Source: an uncultured Arenimonas sp.
Lineage (GTDB): Bacteria > Pseudomonadota > Gammaproteobacteria > Xanthomonadales > Xanthomonadaceae
Direction of reading: 5' to 3'
DNA: 8,397 nucleotides
Assembly: GCA_946480565.1 (NCBI GenBank)
Contig: CAMLKR010000099.1
Coordinates: forward strand, 1-8,397
Shown: positions 1 to 5,340 of the stretch, in pieces
Numbering within the stretch: the stretch's first letter is position 1
Layout: the number at the start of each line of letters is the position of its first letter
Notes under the pieces: model-generated
Database searches by the model: none
Seen by the model: only the letters and a program-made list of their open reading frames with translations
What the model was told of the DNA's origin: nothing
Position numbers and translations under genes: made by a program

Positions 1-263
1 GCCGGCGCCAGCTGCGCTGGGCCCAGGTGTCGGAGTTCGCGGCGATCGGCCTGCTTTCGGGCCTGGTGGCGGCGATCGCGGCCTCGGCCCTGGCGGGCGT
101 TATCGCCCGGCAGGCCTTCGACCTGCCCTGGACGCCGGATCCGGCGCTCGCCGCGACCGGCGCGGTCATCGGCACCCTGGCGGCCCTGGTGGCGGGATTG
201 CTGGCGACGCGCCGGGTGATCGAGGCACCCCCGTCGGTCACCCTGCGCGAACTGCAGGGCTGA
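1..263 (+). CDS. FtsX-type ABC transporter permease, C-terminal end (partial)
   Basis: The reading frame is open from the window edge (first full codon at position 3) and ends at TGA 261-263, leaving about 86 residues of the C-terminus. Two hydrophobic segments are visible: one right after the WAQVSEF stretch, and one around TGAVIGTLAALVAGLLATRR. They are separated by a short loop (FDLPWTPDP), and the tail ends in VTLRELQG. A final membrane helix followed by an arginine pair and a short tail with a TLRE-type motif is typical of the last FtsX-like permease domain of the YbbP group (COG3127), large inner-membrane permeases of ABC exporters thought to act on lipids or lipoproteins. The GTG at 27 is internal, not a start. 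The 5' part, including the periplasmic domain, lies outside the window. The family call rests on this tail only. Confidence 0.72.
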   Translation, partial: RRQLRWAQVSEFAAIGLLSGLVAAIAASALAGVIARQAFDLPWTPDPALAATGAVIGTLAALVAGLLATRRVIEAPPSVTLRELQG

Positions 264-266
264 GCC

Positions 267-755
267 TCAGTCCAGCCAGAGCGCCAGACCGAAGATGGCG
301 AGCATCGAGAAGGCCAGCGCCAGCTTCAGCGCTGCGCCCAGCGCCAGCCCCAACCAGGTGCCGAAGCCGACCTTCGAGGCCTCGCGCCATTCGCGGCCGT
401 GCATCATCTCGCCGGCCGCGGCACCCAGGAAGGGACCGGCGATCAGGCCCGGGATGCCGAAGAACAGGCCGACCAGCCCGCCGAGGCCGGCCCCGAACAG
501 CGCCTTGTTGGAGGCGCCCACGCGTTTGGCGCCGAGGATGCCGGACACGATGTCCACGGCGATCGAGACCGCCAGCAGCACACCCAGCAGCACCAGGGTC
601 CAGACCCCGATGCGCTGGAAGTCGTCGGCCCAGGCCGCCACCAGCATGCCGGCGAACATCACCGGCAGGCCGGGCAGCACGGGGAGCACGGTGCCGAGCA
701 GGCCGATCACGATCAGGGCCCCGGCGACCAGGTAATACGCGGTATGGCTGTCCAT
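267..755 (-). CDS. DUF456 family membrane protein
   Basis: A 162-residue, very hydrophobic protein with no assigned biochemical role. It shows the DUF456 signatures: GTVLPVLPGLP near residues 21-31 after a first membrane helix, then GAKRVGASNKALFGAG (75-90), then a glycine-patterned pair of membrane segments (GLGGLVGLFFGIPG and IAGPFLGAAAGE, about 90-116), and a last hydrophobic stretch (133-160). Four to five membrane segments are likely, in the inner membrane. The length matches the family (about 160). No Shine-Dalgarno sequence precedes the ATG; instead a -10-like TAGACT ends 6 nt before it, which would make the mRNA leaderless. The gene converges on the permease, with stop codons only 3 nt apart and no hairpin between them. 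It lies downstream of the fasciclin gene but beyond that gene's terminator, so it is probably transcribed alone. Confidence 0.9.
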   Translation of the reverse strand: MDSHTAYYLVAGALIVIGLLGTVLPVLPGLPVMFAGMLVAAWADDFQRIGVWTLVLLGVLLAVSIAVDIVSGILGAKRVGASNKALFGAGLGGLVGLFFGIPGLIAGPFLGAAAGEMMHGREWREASKVGFGTWLGLALGAALKLALAFSMLAIFGLALWLD

Positions 756-761
756 GCCCGG

Positions 762-767
762 AGTCTA
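762..767 (-). promoter_or_regulatory. Putative -10 element of the DUF456 gene, leaderless arrangement
   Basis: On the minus strand the sequence reads GCTAGACTCCGGGC followed directly by ATG. TAGACT fits a TAnnnT -10 box, and only 6 nt separate it from the start codon, so transcription would begin at or next to the A of ATG. No convincing -35 box is visible; the fasciclin terminator lies just upstream. The call is from pattern only. Confidence 0.4.
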
Positions 768-781
768 GCGTGGCGCGGACG

Positions 782-810
782 AAAAAACGGCCCGCCGGTG
801 GGCGGGCCGT
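782..810 (-). terminator. Rho-independent terminator of the fasciclin gene
   Basis: A perfect 10-bp inverted repeat (787-796 with 801-810) with a GGTG loop in plus-strand sense. It is followed, in minus-strand sense, by six T (plus-strand A run at 782-787). It sits 25 nt past the fasciclin stop and separates that gene from the DUF456 gene. Confidence 0.9.
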
Positions 811-834
811 CCGGTCTGGAGACCTTGCGCGGGA

Positions 835-1341
835 TTACTTGGGCAGGATCACCGAGTCGATCACGTGGATGACGCCGTTGCTGGCCTTGATGTCGGTGGC
901 GGTGACGTTGGCCGCATCCACCTTGACCTTGCCGCCGGTCACGGTGATGTCGGCGGCCTGGCCGTTGACGGTGGTGGCGGTATCGAGTTTGACCACGTCG
1001 GCGGCGGTGACCTTCCCGGCGACCACGTGGTAGGTGAGGATCGCGACCAGCTTGTCCTTGTTCTCCGGCTTCAGCAGGTCCTCGAGCGTGCCGGCCGGCA
1101 GTTTGGCGAAGGCATCGTCGGTGGGCGCGAACACGGTGAACGGGCCATCGCCGCTGAGCGTCTCGGCCAGGCCGGCGGCCTTCACCGCGGCGACCAGGGT
1201 CTCGAAATCGGGATTGCCGGCGGCGACATCGACGATGGTGCCGGCCATCTTCTTGCCTTCCTCGTGGTGGCCGGCGAAGGCCGGGGTGGCGACGACGCCG
1301 GAAAGCAGGACGGCGAGCAGCGACTTGCGGATCAGGGTCAT
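835..1341 (-). CDS. Secreted single-domain fasciclin (FAS1) protein
   Basis: A 168-residue exported protein. Residues 1-23 are a classic Sec signal peptide (MTLIRKS, a hydrophobic core, then ATPAFA with cleavage before GHHEE). The rest is one FAS1 domain of about 130 residues: the H1 motif GPFTVFAPTDDAFAKLP (67-83), the central YHVVAGKV (104-111) and the H2 motif GVIHVIDSVILP (156-167). FAS1 domains are adhesion or ligand-binding modules; in bacteria, stand-alone secreted versions are common and mostly of unknown role, so surface or matrix adhesion is inferred only. The frame stays open upstream to 1467, but ATG 1341 is the start because AAGGAA lies 7 nt before it and the signal peptide begins there. 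The gene stands alone, divergent from the hydrolase gene and closed by its own terminator. Confidence 0.93.
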   Translation of the reverse strand: MTLIRKSLLAVLLSGVVATPAFAGHHEEGKKMAGTIVDVAAGNPDFETLVAAVKAAGLAETLSGDGPFTVFAPTDDAFAKLPAGTLEDLLKPENKDKLVAILTYHVVAGKVTAADVVKLDTATTVNGQAADITVTGGKVKVDAANVTATDIKASNGVIHVIDSVILPK

Positions 1342-1348
1342 GGGACGG

Positions 1349-1354
1349 TTCCTT
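1349..1354 (-). promoter_or_regulatory. Ribosome binding site fixing the fasciclin start
   Basis: AAGGAA on the minus strand, 7 nt before ATG 1341. It decides in favour of the start that yields a signal peptide, against the arginine-rich upstream extension of the open frame. Confidence 0.75.
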
Positions 1355-1489
1355 GTGGGTGGGGTGCCCGTTGGCACGACGCCACCTTGCCTGCGGCGCC
1401 GTCGCGGCCGCGTCGGTTCCGCGTCAAGGAGATGTCCGCGGCAGGTGCAGGCGGCGTGATTCGCCATCCCGCCGGCGCGCGCGGCTGGC

Positions 1490-1495
1490 TATGCT
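1490..1495 (+). promoter_or_regulatory. Possible -10 element of the hydrolase gene
   Basis: TATGCT in the context GGCTATGCTCTGG, 26 nt before ATG 1522. It matches four of six positions of TATAAT, and the position suits a short leader. No good -35 box is visible at 16-18 nt. The 180-bp gap between the divergent fasciclin and hydrolase genes holds no other element that I can support. Confidence 0.3.
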
Positions 1496-1521
1496 CTGGC
1501 GCCCACCCACCGGTTGCCCCG

Positions 1522-2349
1522 ATGACCCCGACCGAGCTCGACGTCGCCACCGCCGACGGCCACCGTTTCCAGCTGCGTCGCCACGGCCTCGGGGCCAAGG
1601 GTCTCTTCTTCATTCCCGCCCTGGGCGTGCCGGCGCGGAAATACGATCCGCTGGCCGAGGCCCTGGCCGCCGCCGGCGTGCCGTGCGTGGTGCACGAATG
1701 GCGCGGCATCGGCAGCAGCTCGGTGCGCGCTCGGCGTGGCGTCGACTGGGGCTATGAACACCTGCTTCGCCGGGACCTGGCCGCGGCGATCGATGCGCTG
1801 GACCCGGCCGTGCGCTGGGCGTTCGGCGGCCACAGCCTCGGTGGCCAGTTCGCGGCCCTGGCCGCCGCCCTGCGGCCGGGGGCCTGCACGGATCTGGTGC
1901 TGGTCGCGACCGGCGTACCGCACGCGCCGGCCTTCCGCGGCCGCCAGCGGCTGGGCGTGCGCCTCTTCGCCGGCGTGCTGCCGGCGCTGACGGCGGCCGC
2001 CGGGCATTACCCCGGCCATCGACTCGGCTTCGCCGGCCGCGAGGCGGGACAGGTGATGCGCGACTGGGCCGCCACGGTGCGCAGCGGCCGCTACCTGTCG
2101 TACGGCGGCGACGAGACGCTGGACACGGCACTGGCCCGCCTCCGGCTGCCGACGCTGGCGCTGCGTTTCAGCGGGGACTGGCTGGTGCCCGAGGCCTCGC
2201 TGCACGCACTGCTCGCGAAACTGGGGCCGGGCCCGATCACCGTGGAAACCTTCGACGCCGACCGCCTGGGCACGCGCGCCGACCATTTCCGCTGGATGCG
2301 CCAGCCCGCCGCGGTGGCGGCGCGCATCGCCGGCTGGCTGCGCGGCTAG
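1522..2349 (+). CDS. Alpha/beta hydrolase (serine hydrolase, COG4757-like)
   Basis: A 275-residue cytoplasmic protein without a signal peptide. It has the alpha/beta-hydrolase order: a strand and oxyanion region FIPALGVPARKYDPLAEAL (30-48), then HEWRGIGSS (58-66), the nucleophile elbow GGHSLGGQ with Ser105, a likely acid in FSGDWLVP (Asp219), and the catalytic His in RADHFRWM (His255). The full Ser-Asp-His triad is therefore present. The WRGIGSS segment and GHSLGGQ suit the COG4757 group of predicted hydrolases, whose substrates are unknown; esterase, thioesterase or lipase-like activity on a small ester is the reasonable expectation. The frame is open far upstream, but ATG 1522 is the first start that begins the domain, and no family-like sequence precedes it. 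No clear Shine-Dalgarno is visible. The stop overlaps that of the convergent cytochrome gene. Confidence 0.87.
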   Translation: MTPTELDVATADGHRFQLRRHGLGAKGLFFIPALGVPARKYDPLAEALAAAGVPCVVHEWRGIGSSSVRARRGVDWGYEHLLRRDLAAAIDALDPAVRWAFGGHSLGGQFAALAAALRPGACTDLVLVATGVPHAPAFRGRQRLGVRLFAGVLPALTAAAGHYPGHRLGFAGREAGQVMRDWAATVRSGRYLSYGGDETLDTALARLRLPTLALRFSGDWLVPEASLHALLAKLGPGPITVETFDADRLGTRADHFRWMRQPAAVAARIAGWLRG

Positions 2350-2744
2350 CTCTTGAAGTCGCGGTGGCAGTCCTGGCAGCCGGCGCCGACCTTGTCGATG
2401 ACGACCTTGGCCGCGGCGCAGTCCGCGGGCGGAGCCGCCAGCGCGGCGTCGAGCGCGGCACGCAGGTTCGATGCGTGTTCGCCGAAACGCTCGTCGTCCT
2501 CGGTCGGGAGGAAGGCCGGTTCGAGGTCGTTGCCCAGGTGGCGCAGCGTCTGCAGGCGCGGGCTGAGGTCGGTGGCGGCGCAGCGGTTCTGCTTCAGCGA
2601 CGACTCCAGCGCATCCATCTGCGCCGACATCACCGCCATCACGCCATTGGGATAGGCGGTGCCCTTGCGCAGCGAATTCATCCCGATGAGGGTGACGGCG
2701 AAACCGACGAACAGGCCGATCAGGACCAGGATCAGGGAACGCAT
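2346..2744 (-). CDS. Membrane-anchored cytochrome c'-like protein
   Basis: A 132-residue protein with an N-terminal hydrophobic segment (about 4-22) that is a signal anchor or uncleaved signal peptide, so the rest should face the periplasm. The single haem-attachment motif CQDCH (123-127) lies six residues from the C-terminus in the context GAGCQDCHRDFK. That placement is characteristic of the four-helix-bundle cytochromes c'/c556, in which the CxxCH sits at the end of the last helix. The middle (40-118) is predicted helical and supports this. Two further cysteines (C55, C109) could form a disulfide. Expected role: electron transfer or small-gas binding; partner unknown. A GGAG 8 nt before ATG 2744 is a good ribosome binding site. 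The terminator of the upstream gene lies only 18 nt before the start codon, so how this gene is transcribed is unclear. Confidence 0.85.
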   Translation of the reverse strand: MRSLILVLIGLFVGFAVTLIGMNSLRKGTAYPNGVMAVMSAQMDALESSLKQNRCAATDLSPRLQTLRHLGNDLEPAFLPTEDDERFGEHASNLRAALDAALAAPPADCAAAKVVIDKVGAGCQDCHRDFKS

Positions 2745-2762
2745 GCGCGGGGCTCCGGACGG

Positions 2763-2799
2763 AAAAAAACCGCCGTGAAGATATCACGGCGGTTTTTTT
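2763..2799 (-). terminator. Symmetrical, bidirectional rho-independent terminator
   Basis: A perfect inverted repeat, AAAAAAACCGCCGTGA (2763-2778) paired with its complement at 2784-2799 around a 5-nt AGATA loop. There are A/T runs of seven on both sides, so it can terminate on either strand. On the minus strand it closes the glycine-zipper lipoprotein gene, 21 nt after its stop. It also lies directly upstream of the cytochrome gene's ribosome binding site. Confidence 0.95.
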
Positions 2800-2820
2800 C
2801 CGGGTGAAGGCTCCGACGGA

Positions 2821-3288
2821 TCAGCGCAGCGGGATCAGGCGGCTGCCGTCCACCCGCACGTAGGCGCCGACGCGGATGTCGTTGCCCAGGCTGTTGCGAT
2901 TGACCACGATCCGGCGGCCGTCGTCCATGCGCACGGTGATGTCGTAGGTTTCTTCGTTCACCTTGTTCTCGATGGCATTGCCGGCCACGGCACCGGCCAC
3001 CGCGCCCGCGACGGTGGCGGTGTTCTTCTTGCCTTCGCTGCCGTGCTTGGGGATCTCGCGGGCGGCGACCGCGCCCACCAGGCCGCCCAGCACTGCGCCC
3101 GTACGGCTGTTGCTGCGCGCGCCGTAAACCTTCTCGATGTGTTCGATGCGACCGCAGTCGTAGCAGCGCTGCGGTTCGGAATACCCGTATCCGCGGTCGT
3201 AGCCGCCGTATCCGGCCGGCCGCGGCGAACTGGCGCAGGCGGCGAGGGTGGTGGCCAGGGCGGCGGCGATCAGCACTCGGCTCTTCAT
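2821..3288 (-). CDS. Glycine-zipper outer-membrane lipoprotein
   Basis: A 155-residue predicted lipoprotein. Its signal peptide MKSRVLIAAALATTLAAC carries a lipobox ending at Cys18, followed by a Gly/Tyr-rich linker (25-38) that contains no acidic sorting signal right after Cys. A CYDCGRIEHIEKV segment (42-54) has a CxxC pair. A glycine-zipper two-helix region follows (about 63-105: TGAVLGGLVGAVAA, then TVAGAVAGAVAGNAIE), then a C-terminal beta-rich domain (115-152) with TYDITVRMDDGRRIVV. This is the order seen in 17-kDa-antigen/SlyB-like proteins, which span or brace the outer membrane; the exact function is unknown. ATG 3300 also opens the frame, but GGAGAA (minus strand) overlaps that codon and sits 4 nt before ATG 3288, so the shorter form is preferred; it also gives the better signal peptide. 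It is divergent from tcdA and has its own terminator. Confidence 0.88.
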   Translation of the reverse strand: MKSRVLIAAALATTLAACASSPRPAGYGGYDRGYGYSEPQRCYDCGRIEHIEKVYGARSNSRTGAVLGGLVGAVAAREIPKHGSEGKKNTATVAGAVAGAVAGNAIENKVNEETYDITVRMDDGRRIVVNRNSLGNDIRVGAYVRVDGSRLIPLR

Positions 3289-3292
3289 GGCG

Positions 3293-3298
3293 TTCTCC
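3293..3298 (-). promoter_or_regulatory. Ribosome binding site choosing ATG 3288
   Basis: GGAGAA on the minus strand, 4 nt from ATG 3288 (6 nt if GGAG alone is counted). It runs into the alternative upstream ATG at 3300, which has no Shine-Dalgarno of its own. Confidence 0.65.
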
Positions 3299-3318
3299 AT
3301 TGGGTGGAACTCGGGCCG

Positions 3319-3324
3319 ACCCTA
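3319..3324 (-). promoter_or_regulatory. Possible -10 element of the glycine-zipper lipoprotein gene
   Basis: TAGGGT on the minus strand in the context GGCCTAGGGTCGG, 30 nt before ATG 3288. It fits the TAnnnT-then-CGG pattern seen upstream of several genes here, and would give a leader of about 24 nt containing the GGAGAA site. No clear -35 box. Confidence 0.35.
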
Positions 3325-3398
3325 GGCCGGGGCGCCTGAACCGGTGCCGACCATGGCCGCCAACGGTTGCGGAACGGTTCATGGCCCCGGCCCTGGCC

Positions 3399-3404
3399 TA
3401 AAAT
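3399..3404 (+). promoter_or_regulatory. -10 element of tcdA, leaderless arrangement
   Basis: TAAAAT (five of six positions of TATAAT) in the context GGCCTAAAATGCCGGCC, directly followed by ATG 3412. The 7-nt gap puts the expected transcription start on the start codon itself, and there is no Shine-Dalgarno. It also argues against the in-frame ATG at 3403, which lies inside the box. The -35 region is poor. Confidence 0.5.
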
Positions 3405-3411
3405 GCCGGCC

Positions 3412-4203
3412 ATGACTCCTTCCCAGCAAGCACGCTTCGCCGGCATCGACCGGCTCTACGGCCGCGGCGCGGCAAAGACCCTGGCGGCCGCCCAGGCCTG
3501 CGTGGTCGGGCTGGGCGGCGTGGGTTCATGGGCGGTGGAGGCGCTGGCGCGCAGTGGCGTGGGCCGGCTGGTGCTGGTGGACGCCGACGAGGTCTGCGTC
3601 AGCAACACCAACCGCCAATTGCACGCGCTCGAGGGCCAGTACGGCCGCGGCAAGGGCGAGGTGCTGGCCGAACGCTGCCGCGCCATCAACCCTGCCATCG
3701 AGGTCGAAGTGGTGCCGCAGTTCCTGCTGCCCGCCAACCTCGAGGACCTGCTGGACCGCGGCCATGACGTGGTGCTGGATGCCTGCGACAGCTTCCGCAG
3801 CAAGCTGGAGATGATCGCCTGGTGCCGGCGCCGCAAGCTGCCGATCGTCGTCTGCGGTTCGGCCGGCGGCCGCACCGACCCGACCCTGGTGCGGGTGCGC
3901 GACCTCTCGCGCACGGAACAGGACGCGCTGCTCGCCCTGGTCCGGAAGCAGCTGCGGCAGGGGTTCAAGTTCCCGCGCAACCCCGACCGCTATTTCGGCG
4001 TGCCTGCGGTGTATTCGCTGGAGAACGTCAAGTATCCGCAGGGCGACGGCTCGGTCTGCGGCGTGCGGCCACGGCTCGGCGCCGACGCCGCCCTCAAGCT
4101 CGACTGCGGCGCCGGGCTCGGTGCGGCGACGCACGTGACCGGCAGCTTCGGTTTCGCGATGGCGGGCAAGGCCATCGAGCTGCTGCTCAAGGCCAGGGCG
4201 TGA
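3412..4203 (+). CDS. tcdA: tRNA threonylcarbamoyladenosine dehydratase TcdA (CsdL)
   Basis: A 263-residue E1-like enzyme. TcdA uses ATP to close the threonylcarbamoyl group of t6A37 into the cyclic form ct6A in tRNAs that read ANN codons; it works with the CsdA/CsdE sulfur-transfer proteins in E. coli. Visible features: an N-terminal RFAGIDRLYG start typical of the family, the nucleotide-binding loop VVGLGGVGSWAVEALARSG (31-49), VDADEVCVSNTNRQ (56-69) with the Asn and Arg that contact ATP in E1-like enzymes, DACDSFRSK (124-131), CGSAGGRTDPT (148-158) and the C-terminal THVTGSFGFAMAG (240-252). The length matches E. coli TcdA (268). ATG 3412 follows a -10 box by 7 nt, suggesting a leaderless mRNA. 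It is the first gene of a packed run; its TGA overlaps the next gene's GTG. Cytoplasmic, housekeeping. Confidence 0.95.
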   Translation: MTPSQQARFAGIDRLYGRGAAKTLAAAQACVVGLGGVGSWAVEALARSGVGRLVLVDADEVCVSNTNRQLHALEGQYGRGKGEVLAERCRAINPAIEVEVVPQFLLPANLEDLLDRGHDVVLDACDSFRSKLEMIAWCRRRKLPIVVCGSAGGRTDPTLVRVRDLSRTEQDALLALVRKQLRQGFKFPRNPDRYFGVPAVYSLENVKYPQGDGSVCGVRPRLGADAALKLDCGAGLGAATHVTGSFGFAMAGKAIELLLKARA

Positions 4204-4661
4204 GTCGGCGTCTGCAGCGGTTAGGGATGGGCCGAGAGCCCGCGTCACGCGGCTGCTGGTTCACGGCCGCGGGCTTGCTGGCCTCGGGCGCGCTGGTCTA
4301 CTGGCTCAGTCCCGGCACGGTGCTGTTCGAGCGCTGGTTCGGGATGCCGGCGCCGGAGTCGCTGTTCGCGCTGCCCGACGGACTCGACGTCTTCACGCGC
4401 GCGACCCGCCACTGGTGGCCGGACCTGGCCTGGGCCTTCTTCGCCGGCCTGGTGCTGCGCGACCTGGCCTGGTCGCTGACGATGCGGGTACCGGGCCCCC
4501 TGGTGCTGCTGGGCGCGGTCAGCTGGGAACTGGGACAGGGTTTGCAGACTTTGCCTGGCGTGTTTACTTGGCCGGATTTCTCGGTGAGCATGGCCGCCGG
4601 GATCGCCGCCGTGCTCTGTGGCGCGGAGGCTGCGCCGTCGGCCAAGGGGGCAGGGGAATGA
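4200..4661 (+). CDS. Small VanZ-like integral membrane protein
   Basis: A 153-residue hydrophobic protein. The GTG start at 4200 overlaps the tcdA stop (GTGA) and has AAGG 7 nt upstream, so translational coupling is likely; ATG 4227 is an alternative with no spaced Shine-Dalgarno. About four membrane segments are visible: residues 19-37, 74-94, 98-115 and 127-142. Between the third and fourth are Glu110, Gln113 and Asp126 in SWELGQGLQ and FTWPDFS, followed by a small-residue helix. This E..Q...D pattern and four-helix layout recall VanZ-like proteins, but the match is weak and the first half, including the loop LSPGTVLFERWFGMPAPES, is unlike standard VanZ. Function unknown. Its TGA overlaps the ATG of the repeat protein (ATGA), so the two are made together and may cooperate in the envelope. 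Confidence 0.8.
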   Translation: MSRRLQRLGMGREPASRGCWFTAAGLLASGALVYWLSPGTVLFERWFGMPAPESLFALPDGLDVFTRATRHWWPDLAWAFFAGLVLRDLAWSLTMRVPGPLVLLGAVSWELGQGLQTLPGVFTWPDFSVSMAAGIAAVLCGAEAAPSAKGAGE

Positions 4662-5317
4662 AGGCAAGTGCGTTGGGCGTGATGATTTCGGCGCTGCTGG
4701 GCGCGGGCGTGGCGTCGGCACAGGAGCGCGTCACGCTGACCGGCGTCACCGGGGACGACTGGCATGTTTCGGTCAACGGCTTCCTCTGGCAGGTACCCGA
4801 GGCTTGCCTGATGCCACGCCGCCTGGGTGATGCCGAAAGCGGACGGCGTCTCGGCGACGCCGAAGGCGGCCGCAAGCTCGGCGACGCCGAAGCGGGCCGC
4901 CGGCTCGGTGATGCCGAGGACGGCCGCAACCTGGGCGACGCGGAAGAAGGCCGCAAGCTCGGCGATGCCGAGGATGGCCGCAACCTGGGCGACGCAGCCG
5001 ACGGCCGCAAGCTCGGCGATGCCGAAGATGGCCGCAACCTGGGCGACGCGGCCGACGGCCGCAGGCTCGGCGACGCCGAAGCCGGTCGCAGGCTCGGTGA
5101 TGCCGAAGACGGCCGCAATCTCGGCGACGCCGAAGCCGGACGCCGCCTGGGCGACCTCGATGTCGGCCCGCGCTGCGAACACGTGAGCCTGGACGGCGTG
5201 CCGAACGGCATCCTTCTCTACGAGGTGTCGCCCGGCACCGTTGAACTGAACCCGCGGAATCCGTACTTTCTTGAGGTCCGGCCAAGCCCCGAAGGGGCCT
5301 TGATCGTGCTTCGCTGA
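4658..5317 (+). CDS. Secreted protein with thirteen 9-residue LGD repeats
   Basis: A 219-residue protein of unrecognised family. Residues 1-21 are a Sec signal peptide (AGVASA, cleavage before QERV). The mature part has three sections: a short N-terminal section (22-53) with VSVNGFLWQVPEAC; thirteen gap-free 9-residue repeats (54-170), consensus R-[RKN]-L-G-D-A-E-x-G; and a beta-like C-terminal section (171-219) containing VSLDGVPNGILLYEVSPGTVEL. The only two cysteines, C50 and C173, flank the repeats and could form one disulfide across them. Arg1, Leu3-Gly4-Asp5 and Gly9 are the same in all 13 units. Repeats make up 117 of 198 mature residues. A 9-residue period recalls RTX beta-rolls, but GGxGxDxUx is absent. 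A solenoid or a charged flexible spacer are both possible. ATG 4658 overlaps the previous stop (ATGA) and follows a purine-rich AGGGG. Likely periplasmic or secreted. Confidence 0.87.
   Translation: MKASALGVMISALLGAGVASAQERVTLTGVTGDDWHVSVNGFLWQVPEACLMPRRLGDAESGRRLGDAEGGRKLGDAEAGRRLGDAEDGRNLGDAEEGRKLGDAEDGRNLGDAADGRKLGDAEDGRNLGDAADGRRLGDAEAGRRLGDAEDGRNLGDAEAGRRLGDLDVGPRCEHVSLDGVPNGILLYEVSPGTVELNPRNPYFLEVRPSPEGALIVLR
4817..5167 (+). repeat. Thirteen tandem 27-bp in-frame repeats
   Basis: Thirteen units of exactly 27 bp with no insertions, each encoding one 9-residue repeat; the last (5141-5167) is the most diverged (LGDLDVG). Position 2 alternates Lys/Asn in units 5-9, giving a 54-bp higher-order period. 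Units 6-7 (4952-5005) and 8-9 (5006-5059) are identical at 52 of 54 bases, both differences synonymous. Such tracts can change copy number by slippage or unequal recombination. Confidence 0.97.
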
Positions 5318-5340
5318 CGTTAAAAACAGGGGAAAAACCA

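Noticed and set aside
1364..1377. Small hairpin (GTGCC/GGCAC) in the fasciclin leader as a riboswitch
   Set aside because: A 5-bp stem alone is expected by chance at this base composition, and no known riboswitch core is visible.
1415..1427. ECF-type promoter (GGAACC on the minus strand) or TTGACG -35 for the fasciclin gene
   Set aside because: Neither has an acceptable -10 partner at the right distance; in this GC-rich stretch the match is likely chance.
1489..2787. 432-residue minus-strand open frame opposite the hydrolase
   Set aside because: Shadow of a GC-rich gene: low-complexity Arg/Ala/Gly composition and no domain, while the plus strand shows an intact catalytic triad.
4817..5167. 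RTX-type or EF-hand calcium-binding repeats
   Set aside because: The period of nine matches RTX, but GGxGxDxUx is not present. The D-G and Leu spacing does not fit the EF-hand 12-residue loop either.
4817..5167. CRISPR array
   Set aside because: Units are contiguous 27-bp coding repeats with no spacers.
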